Shown piece by piece: positions 15,194 to 22,515 of a DNA stretch of 42,023 bases (position 1 is the stretch's first letter; each line of letters begins with the position of its first letter). Made by a program: the position numbers and the translations under genes. Source of the stretch: a virus; IMG/VR virus record IMGVR_UViG_3300010885_018066, positions 1-42,023 of that record. One strand, 5' to 3'. The notes below the pieces were generated by a model. The model had not been told where the DNA came from. It was given only the letters and a program-made list of their open reading frames with translations, and did no database searches.

Positions 15194-15340
15194 ATGACAC
15201 GCTTCCATTTCTACCCTATCCTATATTCATCCTACGTATTCCGGCTATTATACCTACACACAGGATATGATGACCGTAGCCTAATATGGATAGTGAACGG
15301 AAAGATACATGATTTTTTATTCATCAAAATTAAAGCATAA
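15194..15340 (+). CDS. Small hypothetical protein (48 aa), stop codon inside attC-like site
   Basis: Starts MTRFHFYPILYSSYVFRLLY, rich in aromatics. Its stop TAA (15338-15340) is part of the GCATAAC half-site that opens the first cassette-like array, as also seen for two other genes here. No matching GTT end was found upstream, so it may be phage-borne rather than a cassette. No family recognised. Confidence 0.45.
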   Translation: MTRFHFYPILYSSYVFRLLYLHTGYDDRSLIWIVNGKIHDFLFIKIKA

Positions 15341-15473
15341 CGTATCGAGGCTTGTTTTAGTGCCGATTATTAACAATAAATTAAATTAGAATGACACAGA
15401 TAAAATCAAAGGCAAAAGTTTCTACGAAGCCAAAAATTAAGGCATTGAAACAAGGTGCTGTTAGCAGCAGTGC
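15335..15473 (+). repeat. attC-like site S1
   Basis: GCATAAC (15335-15341), then CTTGTTTTAGTGCC (15351-15364), which pairs at all 14 positions (two as G-T) with GGCATTGAAACAAG (15441-15454), then GTTAGCAGCAGTGC (15460-15473). Outer ends are not complementary to each other, while the inner pair is, as expected for a junction of two different integron cassettes. Confidence 0.55.
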
Positions 15474-15621
15474 TAATGGTAAAATTGAAGGTGAAAAGTA
15501 TTACTATATGCACTCAGGCGATTGCTATGTATATGTTACATATTGCGAAAACTGTAAAAAAGAAGTAGGTAGTTGGACACCTGATGAAGCTGCTAATAAG
15601 TGGTTGGAGCATTGCTGCTAA
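15391..15621 (+). CDS. Cassette 1: small Cys-containing protein (up to 76 aa)
   Basis: The frame ends in YVTYCENCKKEVGSWTPDEA...WLEHCC, with C-x2-C and a CC end; this faintly resembles the zinc-ribbon half of Lar-type restriction-alleviation proteins, but I would not assign it. The first 23 codons (from ATG 15391) are encoded by the loop and arm of attC-like site S1, so the native protein may begin later (Met 15508) or be a fusion made on insertion. The stop lies within the GCTAAC half-site. Cassette ends GTTAGCAGCAGTGC (15460) and GCATTGCTGCTAAC (15609-15622) are complementary at 13 of 14. Confidence 0.5.
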   Translation: MTQIKSKAKVSTKPKIKALKQGAVSSSANGKIEGEKYYYMHSGDCYVYVTYCENCKKEVGSWTPDEAANKWLEHCC

Positions 15622-15705
15622 CGCTGACGGGTATGGGAAGTAATTTTTAACAATAAAAGTCAAATGAAAAGGAAAAAATTATTTACTATACCCGATGTTA
15701 TGCCC
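15609..15705 (+). repeat. attC-like site S2
   Basis: GCATTGCTGCTAAC (15609-15622), inner stem CGGGTAT (15628-15634) with ATACCCG (15688-15694), a second paired block 15638-15648 with 15674-15684, then GTTATGCCC (15697-15705). Confidence 0.6.
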
Positions 15706-15864
15706 GCCCTGCGAAAGTTTGGTTTTCTCAAAAGGGGGTGGCTGTTTGTATGGGATTCTTTTGCATCTGATGGAGCATCATTTAGAAGTGCAATGGAATA
15801 TTGCGATGAACAATATTGGTATAATGTAGGAAAAACAATACGAGAAAATGAAAAGCGTAAATAG
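15664..15864 (+). CDS. Uncertain ORF spanning site S2 (66 aa)
   Basis: Starts MKRKKLFTIPDVMPALRKFG. The first dozen codons lie in the arm of site S2, and the middle is encoded by one copy of the 22-bp inverted repeat. An in-frame ATG at 15700 lies just after the half-site. It overlaps the PP-loop gene by 17 nt. The C-terminal half (SAMEYCDEQYWYNVGKTIRE) looks protein-like, so a small gene carried in the cassette is possible. Confidence 0.35.
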   Translation: MKRKKLFTIPDVMPALRKFGFLKRGWLFVWDSFASDGASFRSAMEYCDEQYWYNVGKTIRENEKRK

Positions 15865-16709
15865 TATATCAGGAGGAAAAACAAGTGCGTATATGGCTAC
15901 GCATTATCCAGCAGACTACGAAGTATTCGCATTGGTTACTATTGAAGATAAGAACTGCTCACCAAAGGATGAAGCACTTATCAAAATAGTATCAGATAAG
16001 ATAGGTAAGGAGTTTATTGCGACAGCCGAAAGCGATTTGACATTGAAGGTAGTTATTGATTTAGAGCAGAAGATAGGCAAGGAAATTATTTGGGTTACAG
16101 GAAATACTTTTGAGAAGGTGAACAGAAAAGCAACGGGAGGTAAAGGATTGCCGAACCAACAATGGAGATTTTGCACTACTGAAATGAAGATGCGACCTAT
16201 ATGGGATTGGTGGTTTAAGAATATAGGCGAGAAGATTAAAATGGGTATCGGTTTCCGATACGATGAAATGGAACGAGCCGAAAGATTATCAACTTCATTT
16301 AAGGGAATTGTAGGAAAATCAGCAATGGGAACGAGAAACAAATGGGAAGAAATAGAATGGCGTGAAGGTTGTTTTCCATTGATTGAAAATAAGATAGTTC
16401 ACTATCAGGTAAAACAATGGGCAGATAAAAGTGGTATTATATTTCCATCCGATAGTAACTGCGTAGGTTGTTTTCATAAATCTATTCAGCAACTACGAAA
16501 GAACTTTGAAGATAATCCAGAGAAGATGCAATGGTTTGCAGACCAAGAAACAAATGCAAGATGGAAAAAGGAAATGAAGTACGAACAAATTAAAGCAGTT
16601 GGACTGCAACAAGATTTTAATTTCGGAGAAGGTAGCGGATGTAATGGTGGATTCTGTACGGACTAAATCGTATGGTGGTTGGCTGTTACCCCCTTTTGAG
16701 AAAACCAAA
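15718..16709. repeat. 22-bp perfect inverted repeat flanking the PP-loop gene
   Basis: 15718-15739 (begins TTTGGTTTTC, ends GGGGGT) is repeated exactly in inverse orientation at 16688-16709. Just outside them lie the 9-bp ends GTTATGCCC (15697-15705) and GGGCATAAC (16712-16720), also exact inverse copies. Confidence 0.85.
15848..16666 (+). CDS. Cassette 2: PP-loop (PAPS reductase-like) protein (272 aa)
   Basis: Adenine nucleotide alpha-hydrolase superfamily. PP-loop SISGGKTS at residues 6-13. Further Cys motifs WRFCTTEMKMRPI (about 107-119) and SNCVGCFHK (about 204-212), plus a Cys-rich end GSGCNGGFCTD. These could bind a metal or Fe-S cluster, as in sulfur-transfer members. Such genes are common in phages, but reaction and substrate cannot be deduced; sulfur modification of a nucleotide or DNA (DndC-like) is one option. 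The gene lies between inverse-repeated ends and overlaps the previous ORF by 17 nt. Confidence 0.75.
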   Translation: MKSVNSISGGKTSAYMATHYPADYEVFALVTIEDKNCSPKDEALIKIVSDKIGKEFIATAESDLTLKVVIDLEQKIGKEIIWVTGNTFEKVNRKATGGKGLPNQQWRFCTTEMKMRPIWDWWFKNIGEKIKMGIGFRYDEMERAERLSTSFKGIVGKSAMGTRNKWEEIEWREGCFPLIENKIVHYQVKQWADKSGIIFPSDSNCVGCFHKSIQQLRKNFEDNPEKMQWFADQETNARWKKEMKYEQIKAVGLQQDFNFGEGSGCNGGFCTD

Positions 16710-16711
16710 TT

Positions 16712-16738
16712 GGGCATAACTGGCGAATTGGCGAATGT
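16712..16738 (+). repeat. Terminal half-site S3 after cassette 2
   Basis: GGGCATAAC (16712-16720), exact inverse copy of the cassette's 5' end, followed by an 8-bp direct repeat (TGGCGAAT twice) and GTTAC. No inner stem is visible, so the site looks degenerate; the array ends here. Confidence 0.45.
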
Positions 16739-16761
16739 TACTTACACATAAAATATTGAAA

Positions 16762-16977
16762 ATGAAAGAATATAGTGTAATTCTTATTCGTGTGGTAAAT
16801 GGCATCGGAATAGACAAAAAGGCTAATGGATATTTATTAGACGGAACTCCCGTAAAAAGAAAAGTTTACAACGGAAGACTATGTTATCAGAACGGAAAAA
16901 CAAGAGTAGGATACAAGACACTTTCTGAATCAATACCTGTTAAAATAGAATTGAATAATTTTGAATATCCTTTTTAA
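16762..16977 (+). CDS. Small hypothetical protein (71 aa)
   Basis: Starts MKEYSVILIRVVNGIGIDKK and looks like a small beta-rich fold (YLLDGTPVKRKVYNGRLCYQ). ATG 16762 chosen over 16735, which lies in the array boundary. No family recognised. Confidence 0.5.
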   Translation: MKEYSVILIRVVNGIGIDKKANGYLLDGTPVKRKVYNGRLCYQNGKTRVGYKTLSESIPVKIELNNFEYPF

Positions 16978-16987
16978 AATAAAAATA

Positions 16988-17323
16988 ATGACACAAGAAC
17001 AAGTTAAACGAATTATGGAAGTTATGGAATCAGGAATGACGCAACGCGAAGCGGAGGGAAAGTTAGGAATCAGCGCCCGAACAATAGGCAAGGTTGCAAA
17101 GGAAAATGGATTTATACCGAACCGAATAGAGCAGAATCGCAAAGGACAATTAAAGTCCGAAAAGAACCTCGATAGGTGGGCAGAAATGACACAACTAAGC
17201 CTATGGAATAGAAAGCCACGAGCGGGTAATACTAAAGCGGTTCAGCGCGTTACTACATCGCACGTTCGATTACCAGCGCCTGAGAAATGGAGTGGTGATT
17301 CTTTCATATTAAATTGCTTTTGA
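16988..17323 (+). CDS. Helix-turn-helix protein (111 aa)
   Basis: Starts MTQEQVKRIMEVMESGMTQR; residues about 15-41 (GMTQREAEGKLGISARTIGK) form a Hin/resolvase-type helix-turn-helix. Basic tail. Start ATG 16988, not 16961 which would overlap the previous gene. Probably a DNA-binding regulator of the phage; target unknown. Confidence 0.6.
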   Translation: MTQEQVKRIMEVMESGMTQREAEGKLGISARTIGKVAKENGFIPNRIEQNRKGQLKSEKNLDRWAEMTQLSLWNRKPRAGNTKAVQRVTTSHVRLPAPEKWSGDSFILNCF

Positions 17324-17324
17324 T

Positions 17325-17510
17325 ATGAAACCAATACCCGAAACAATACAAGCATCATTCGATGAAGTTCAACGGTTCGCTCAAATTGCGCCACGATTCA
17401 AGTGGGCAGAAATTGAGGACGTTGAAATAGAAAAGATTTACCCTGCACCGATTACACCAGACCCTATGCCGGATGATGGAATAGAAACAATCGGCTCAAA
17501 TCGTATTTAA
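17325..17510 (+). CDS. Small hypothetical protein (61 aa)
   Basis: Starts MKPIPETIQASFDEVQRFAQ; acidic, Pro-rich end. Last gene of the plus operon, 1 nt after the HTH gene. The C-terminal codons lie in a 12-bp direct repeat that recurs just past the stop. No family recognised. Confidence 0.5.
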   Translation: MKPIPETIQASFDEVQRFAQIAPRFKWAEIEDVEIEKIYPAPITPDPMPDDGIETIGSNRI

Positions 17511-17520
17511 TCGGCTCAAA
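17489..17520. repeat. Direct repeat AATCGGCTCAAA x2
   Basis: Perfect 12-mers at 17489-17500 and 17509-17520, 20 nt apart, across the stop of the 61-aa gene. May be a small duplication. Confidence 0.7.
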
Positions 17521-17534
17521 AAAGTAAAATGCAG

Positions 17535-17658
17535 TTGTAACAAATTTAACCTATTTTTGTTACAAAATAACCTTCGCCACACCAAACGAAATCGAGTTGT
17601 TTTGTTTGGTGTAATAAATACTAAGCACTAATAGCTTGATAACATCGTAAATGTTATC
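17535..17658. terminator. Three stacked hairpins between convergent genes
   Basis: Perfect stems TTGTAACAAA (17535-17544 with 17556-17565), ACACCAAAC (17579-17587 with 17604-17612) and GATAACAT (17638-17645 with 17651-17658). They separate the plus operon from a minus gene. None has a long T-tract, so termination may be factor-dependent, or they could be protein-binding sites. Confidence 0.6.
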
Positions 17659-17681
17659 GTGCCAATATAGTGTTATTATAA

Positions 17682-17906
17682 TTATGCCGTTACAGTAGGG
17701 TCAGCTTCTTCAAAGTCATGCTCCTCTTGCGTTGATACCCATTTCAAATCGCTTTCTTCGTTTATGTTCGGTAGCTTCATGGCAAGAACTTTCTTTACCG
17801 CCTGTGGATATTTGGTAGCATAAACAGAAACAAACGATTCGCTATTTTCCGTATCGCTGTCTATTCGTACTGTGTAGGATGGCTCGAATGTGAATAGGTA
17901 TTTCAT
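17682..17906 (-). CDS. Small hypothetical protein (74 aa)
   Basis: Starts MKYLFTFEPSYTVRIDSDTE; strand-helix pattern with an acidic C-terminus (EEHDFEEADPTVTA). Stands alone between the hairpin region and the HNH leader. No family recognised. Confidence 0.5.
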   Translation of the reverse strand: MKYLFTFEPSYTVRIDSDTENSESFVSVYATKYPQAVKKVLAMKLPNINEESDLKWVSTQEEHDFEEADPTVTA

Positions 17907-17965
17907 TTAGTGAATTTTGCCGTTAATAATCTGCTTGTTATGCACGAATATACGGTTTAAATTAT

Positions 17966-18072
17966 TATATTTGTCCCATGATGTCCGCAAGCATCCAAAA
18001 ATATTACTCAAACTTTTATATCCGTTATCGAACGGTGTCTTGCGGCACTTATTAGGTAGCGGATATTTTTTT
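17966..18072 (+). promoter_or_regulatory. Structured leader of the HNH gene
   Basis: TATATTTG box (17966-17973), then CCGCAAG (17985-17991) paired with CTTGCGG (18039-18045), an inner hairpin CCGTT-ATCG-AACGG (18022-18035), and ATATCCG (18018-18024) paired with CGGATAT (18060-18066) followed by a T-run (18066-18072) and the start codon. The last pairing crosses the first and shares bases with the inner hairpin, so they are either alternatives or a pseudoknot. Confidence 0.5.
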
Positions 18073-18075
18073 ATT

Positions 18076-18534
18076 ATGGGAGCAAAGTCTAAAATTATTA
18101 CATGGAGCGTAGATGAAAATGGCTGTCATAACTGCACATCGCACCAAAAAGACAAAAATGGATATACTGTATTGTGTTTTAATGGGAAACGAATAAAGCA
18201 CCATAGGCATGTTTATTCAGTGCATTATCTTAGTGGTGGTGAAATACCAAATGGAATGGTAGTAAGGCATAAATGCGATAATCCTAATTGCATAAACCCG
18301 CAACATCTTGATATTGGAACACCATACGATAATTCAAGAGATAGAGTTGAAAGAAAAAGACAGCCATATGGAACGAATAATGGCAGGGCAAAGTTATCAG
18401 ATAGCGATGTTCTTGAAATATATAATTCGCCTATATCTAAAGTAGAATTGGCTAATAATTTTGGAATATCGTTATGCCAAATTTACAAGATTAAAAGAAA
18501 GGCTATTTGGAAACATGTAACGGAAAACTGTTAA
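18076..18534 (+). CDS. HNH homing-type endonuclease (152 aa)
   Basis: HNH_3-type domain: KHHRHVYSVHYL (residues 41-52, H42/H43), then MVVRHKCDNPNCINPQHL (61-78; H65, C67, C72, N74, H77). C-terminal region (KLSDSDVLEIYNSPISKVEL...NNFGISLCQIYKIKR) is a helix-turn-helix that could give site specificity. Start at ATG 18076 rather than 17917, since the upstream frame covers the structured leader. It is not inside any visible interrupted gene, so it looks free-standing. Its stop overlaps the stop of the convergent phosphoesterase gene. Confidence 0.85.
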   Translation: MGAKSKIITWSVDENGCHNCTSHQKDKNGYTVLCFNGKRIKHHRHVYSVHYLSGGEIPNGMVVRHKCDNPNCINPQHLDIGTPYDNSRDRVERKRQPYGTNNGRAKLSDSDVLEIYNSPISKVELANNFGISLCQIYKIKRKAIWKHVTENC

Positions 18535-19535
18535 ACTACTTTTCCTTTTACTATTCTTTTATTTTGAACCTCAAAACTTCCATCGCTTGAAATCATAATT
18601 ATTGCAAATCCATGATTCCATCTATTGTATGGAAGATAGTCAGGGTTTAACTCGCATAAGCAACCAACACTCCATGCACCGTGTGAATTGTTTTGAATAT
18701 CTGTTTCAATCATATCTTGTGTCTTATGCTTATCACCTGCAATGATATTTGTAGATGCTCTTAGCCATAAAGTTCTTGCCACATTAATACCCCCACCGCC
18801 CTTCATTTCGTTACCATGAACTATTGAAAGTTTCCCGGCTATTGTCAAAGTTTTGTTTTCAATCCAAGTTACGCCCTTTTCACCAAGTTTCAAAAGGATA
18901 GGAAGCCTGAACTCTTCCATACCAAGACATATAGGAGCTTTCACTCTTAAAAACCTTTCCCATCTTAATTCGTGATTCCCACATTTATAGTATATTTTAG
19001 CTTTCGGAAACTCCCTTTTTAGCAAATCAATAAATTGCCTACCCTGTTCCAACTCATAACTCATATCACGATTGCGCGGGTCTTGTTCGTGAAAAGATGC
19101 CTTGTAACAATCTAAAATATCGCCATTAAGATAGATAGTATTTACATCGCGCTCCTTGCCGTATTTTAAAGCCAATGTAAGCGCGTTTATATCGTGGTAA
19201 GGCAAATGTATATCCGTAAGGAAAAGAATGTTATTTGATGCCTTTGGTAAGATATATGGCTCAAATGCTTTTGCCTCCGTTGGTGGAAGTCCAAACGGGT
19301 TATCGTGTGAAAAGTTGGCTTTATGCTCAATAAGATTTTCGCCTATCTTTTTCTTATTTACCATACCATTCGCTCCGGTATGATAGCGAATAGCAGAACG
19401 CGCAGATTCATAAGATACAAATAGCAACGGGTTTTCATCGAATAGCTTTTCGGCTAACGTATGTTTAGAAGTGTTTGGAAATTCCTGTAAATACTGCCTA
19501 ACTACTCTTCCCACTTCGGTTGTTTTAGAGGCCAT
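18531..19535 (-). CDS. Calcineurin-like metallophosphoesterase (334 aa)
   Basis: Metal-binding motifs in order: DIHLPYHD (D108, H110), YLNGDILD (N137-D139), GNHE (186-189), and IVHGNE at about 235. An N-terminal region (residues 1-55, ...TSKHTLAEKLFDENPLLFVS) resembles a DNA-binding helix-turn-helix, an arrangement seen in other phage members. Substrate unknown (nucleic acid or nucleotide). Confidence 0.8.
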   Translation of the reverse strand: MASKTTEVGRVVRQYLQEFPNTSKHTLAEKLFDENPLLFVSYESARSAIRYHTGANGMVNKKKIGENLIEHKANFSHDNPFGLPPTEAKAFEPYILPKASNNILFLTDIHLPYHDINALTLALKYGKERDVNTIYLNGDILDCYKASFHEQDPRNRDMSYELEQGRQFIDLLKREFPKAKIYYKCGNHELRWERFLRVKAPICLGMEEFRLPILLKLGEKGVTWIENKTLTIAGKLSIVHGNEMKGGGGINVARTLWLRASTNIIAGDKHKTQDMIETDIQNNSHGAWSVGCLCELNPDYLPYNRWNHGFAIIMISSDGSFEVQNKRIVKGKVV

Positions 19536-19550
19536 ATTGGTTGTTGTTGG

Positions 19551-19976
19551 TTACGCCGCTAAATCGGCTTTGACGTATTTACGCCAATCTTTCAGTTGAT
19601 AATGTGGTGCATCGGGAATAGATTTAAAACTACCGCCCCACTCCACCAAAGGCTGTATTCTCACAATTATATCTGCAAAGTTTTTAAAGTTCTTTGCGCT
19701 CCAGTCTAATTTCTTTGCTACTGTAATGAAAGCAATATCGAAAGCAGCGGAGGGGTTGTAATTATGTGGAGATTCGCCCGCTCGCGCATTGGTTATTATT
19801 TTACCCTTCAAGCCGCGCCCCTGTTGGTATAGAGTATCTTGCTCATCGTTACTGCGAAAGGTACAAGTGATAAAAGGTTGCGAATCGTTTGGATATTGTT
19901 TGAGATATTCAGCGCAAGCCTTTGAATAAGCGTCTGAAAGTATCTCGTTTAAATCGGAGGTGGAACGTGAAGCCAT
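19551..19976 (-). CDS. M15-family peptidoglycan peptidase, endolysin (141 aa)
   Basis: Zinc peptidase cutting cell-wall peptide bonds. From Met 19976: FITCTFRSNDEQDTLYQQGR (about 35-54), the SPHNYNPSAAFDIAF block (H71, D80) and EWGGSF...DAPHYQL (E112/W113, H125), i.e. the HxxxxxxxxD...ExxH-type zinc site of M15 endolysins. No signal peptide, so it needs a holin. I chose 19976 over the longer start at 20033, because the longer form would cross an intrinsic terminator; the TATATTCGC box then lies 3 nt upstream of ATG. Confidence 0.85.
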   Translation of the reverse strand: MASRSTSDLNEILSDAYSKACAEYLKQYPNDSQPFITCTFRSNDEQDTLYQQGRGLKGKIITNARAGESPHNYNPSAAFDIAFITVAKKLDWSAKNFKNFADIIVRIQPLVEWGGSFKSIPDAPHYQLKDWRKYVKADLAA

Positions 19977-19979
19977 TGG

Positions 19980-19988
19980 GCGAATATA
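19980..19988 (-). promoter_or_regulatory. TATATTCGC box, 3 nt before endolysin ATG
   Basis: Variant of TAnnTTTG, directly after the terminator at 19992-20018. Confidence 0.4.
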
Positions 19989-19991
19989 AAT

Positions 19992-20018
19992 AAAAAAGGC
20001 GACCGTTAAGCCGCCTTT
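19992..20018 (-). terminator. Intrinsic terminator after helicase-methyltransferase gene
   Basis: AAAGGCG/CGCCTTT stem (20018-20012 with 20001-19995), 10-nt loop, then T-run on the minus strand. Confidence 0.75.
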
Positions 20019-20022
20019 AGTT

Positions 20023-22515
20023 TTACAGGTCAAATAGTGTGGGGACGTTTAGATTATAATTCTTGGCGTTCACATAGAAACATCCATCTTGAAAGTATTC
20101 TGTGTTTAGCTCTACACTTATCGCTTTTCGCTGCATCTCAATAGCCTTGTAAGCAGTTGAAAAAAGACCTCCAAAAGGGTCGTAAACAGTATCTCCTTTC
20201 ATACTGTAACGGTTTATTAAACGCTCTATAATATCTAACTGAAGCGGGCAAATGTGTTTCTCTTTTTTTGAGTTAGCTTGGTTTGTATTTAGAGTATCCA
20301 TTCTGTTAATATCTGTCCAAACCATATCAGTATTTGAGTGAACCGGCAAAGTCATGAATAGACTACTTAGCTTTCCAAATTCCTCTAAATACTCGCACGT
20401 TTCCAAATGTTCTTTGTAAGAATAAATATCTTCTTTATTATGCTTTTCCCAAGCCTTGCAAATTTTACCCAAATCGAATTTCTTTAACTCCTCCAAACTC
20501 ATAAATCTATTTCCATCGCTACGCTGGAAAGCATGAGCATCTAACTGCCATGTAGCGCGGGTGTAATCGCTTTTTTCTTTGTGGCAAGGTTCGTCAGCAT
20601 AAGCATTATTCATTTCAGTAGGTGCCTTTCTGAATAGCAGAATATACTCCGGCAATCCTACGCCCATCTTTGTAGAATCTTTACATTGTTCGCTCCATCC
20701 TAATCTGTATGTTTGGTTATTTTCGCGCACAACGTCCGTTACTACTGTAATTTTACCCATTAAGTAAAAACCATTATCTATAAAATGCTGAACCGTTTGA
20801 CCGCTAAAATCGGAAATAGTTGTAAATGAAGTTCCGTTTTGGTAACTATAACGAATACGGTCTTTTACATGGATAGCTGCCACATGACCCGGCTTTAATA
20901 CTCTTAAAAGATTTGGAGTTAGAAAATCCATTTGTTTGAAGAAATTGCCATTACCATGATTATGTCCGAAATCATTGTAGTTATCGGAGTATTCGTAATG
21001 GTCACCGAAAGGAATAGAGGTTACAATTAAATCAATACTGTTTTCAGGTAGCTCAGCTGAAATTACAACTGTATCGTTGTTGTATAAAGTAGCCGCACCG
21101 ATAACATTCTTTTTGCCGTTTTTAAAGATTTGTCTTTCCATTTGTTGTTTTATTATTTGTTTGTTTAAACCATATTCTTTTACTAATTCAATCATGTTTT
21201 GTTGTAGCTTTTTATGATTCTCCCACTTCTCATAAAGTGCTTTCAATACTTCATATTCGTTATCGGTATAAATGATGTGAACCGTTACCTGCTTAGTTTG
21301 CCCGAAGCGATAAATACGGTGAATGGCTTGGATGAAATCATTAAACTTGTAATCAATTCCAACGAAGATAGCTGATGCGCAATACTCTTGGAAGTTACAG
21401 CCGCTACCTGCTATCTTTGGTTTGGTTAAAAGATAATCATATTTGTTTTCTGAAAAGTCAATTAGTAGCTTTTCTTTCTCAATATTCTTTTGACCTCCAT
21501 AAACTGATTCGTATTTAGTTTCATCGAATAGCTTTTCAAGATAGCCTCGCTCCGCTTCTAAATGATGCCAAATAATTGAGCTGTCATAATGCTTTGAAAG
21601 CTCGAATGCTTTTTCGCAACGTGTCGCAATGCTTTCTCTTTTTTCGCGCGAAACTTCGATGAGTGAATTTGCCATGTTTCTAAACATTACAGTATCTCCC
21701 CACTTATCTACATAGCTTTCTTTCGATTCTGCTTTTACCATGTGTTCAACTACTTCTATTTCCGGCAAATCGTATCCTGTATTGTCATATCCTAAATCGC
21801 TCGGCATGTTTACGAATACTGCCCACGTTGAAACCCACATCCAAAACTCTTTTTCTTTGTTTGGATATAAAGTGAGGTGCCCTGCTTTTGTAGAATCTCT
21901 TTGAAAGAATCTTGTAAGCAAATGCCCGCGCGAAGCAACGCCCAAATAAACGGCATAGTTTAATATTTCTATGTAGTCATTTGGCGTAGGTGTAGCAGTT
22001 GCAACAAAGCGATATGGAACCTGTGAGAATCGCTTTAAAATGTAGTTAGTTGTTTCTGTTTTCAGGTTTCTTAAAATTGAAGCCTCATCGAAAGAAACAC
22101 CGCAAAATTTAGATGGGTCAATATCACCCATTCGCACCCTTTCATAATTAGTTATATAGATTTGTGGCTCGTAATTCTGAATAGTATCGGTATCGGTTAT
22201 GTATGTTATCTCATATCCAGTGCCTAGCTTTTTATTGTCACGTTTAAATTCACCTGCTACTGCTAAAGGACAGCATATTAAAAAAGGTTTGTTTTCCTTA
22301 TCAATACACTGTTTAGCAATTTCAAGTTGCATAAATGTTTTGCCTAAACCAAATGATGCAAAGATAGCCCTTCGCCCTCCTTTCAAACTCCAAAGGCAAA
22401 TGTCCTTTTGGTGAGGTTTGAGAATTGGTGTCATTGCACTTTCCGGCAAATCAAAACCGAAGTCCTCGCTTATAATTACTTTCGACTCTAAGAACTTTTC
22501 GTATTCACTTTTCAT
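20023..22515 (-). CDS. SNF2-type helicase fused to DNA methyltransferase (830 aa)
   Basis: N-terminal helicase: Walker A ASFGLGKT (53-60), DEAS box (143-146), VATATPTPND (171-180), motif VI QAIHRIYRFGQ (396-406). C-terminal beta-class amino-methyltransferase: catalytic-loop motif TSIPFGD (499-505) and SAM-binding DPFGG (779-783), in the order typical of the class. The usual SPP(Y/F) is SIPF here. Such fusions occur in temperate phages and may modify DNA while translocating; activity here is not certain. The minus-strand gene overlaps the 60-aa gene by 11 nt and ends at an intrinsic terminator. Confidence 0.85.
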   Translation of the reverse strand: MKSEYEKFLESKVIISEDFGFDLPESAMTPILKPHQKDICLWSLKGGRRAIFASFGLGKTFMQLEIAKQCIDKENKPFLICCPLAVAGEFKRDNKKLGTGYEITYITDTDTIQNYEPQIYITNYERVRMGDIDPSKFCGVSFDEASILRNLKTETTNYILKRFSQVPYRFVATATPTPNDYIEILNYAVYLGVASRGHLLTRFFQRDSTKAGHLTLYPNKEKEFWMWVSTWAVFVNMPSDLGYDNTGYDLPEIEVVEHMVKAESKESYVDKWGDTVMFRNMANSLIEVSREKRESIATRCEKAFELSKHYDSSIIWHHLEAERGYLEKLFDETKYESVYGGQKNIEKEKLLIDFSENKYDYLLTKPKIAGSGCNFQEYCASAIFVGIDYKFNDFIQAIHRIYRFGQTKQVTVHIIYTDNEYEVLKALYEKWENHKKLQQNMIELVKEYGLNKQIIKQQMERQIFKNGKKNVIGAATLYNNDTVVISAELPENSIDLIVTSIPFGDHYEYSDNYNDFGHNHGNGNFFKQMDFLTPNLLRVLKPGHVAAIHVKDRIRYSYQNGTSFTTISDFSGQTVQHFIDNGFYLMGKITVVTDVVRENNQTYRLGWSEQCKDSTKMGVGLPEYILLFRKAPTEMNNAYADEPCHKEKSDYTRATWQLDAHAFQRSDGNRFMSLEELKKFDLGKICKAWEKHNKEDIYSYKEHLETCEYLEEFGKLSSLFMTLPVHSNTDMVWTDINRMDTLNTNQANSKKEKHICPLQLDIIERLINRYSMKGDTVYDPFGGLFSTAYKAIEMQRKAISVELNTEYFQDGCFYVNAKNYNLNVPTLFDL

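Noticed and set aside
18076-18534. HNH gene as part of a group I intron in a phage gene
   Set aside because: Both neighbours are complete genes on the other strand, so no interrupted gene is visible; only the leader structure keeps the idea open.
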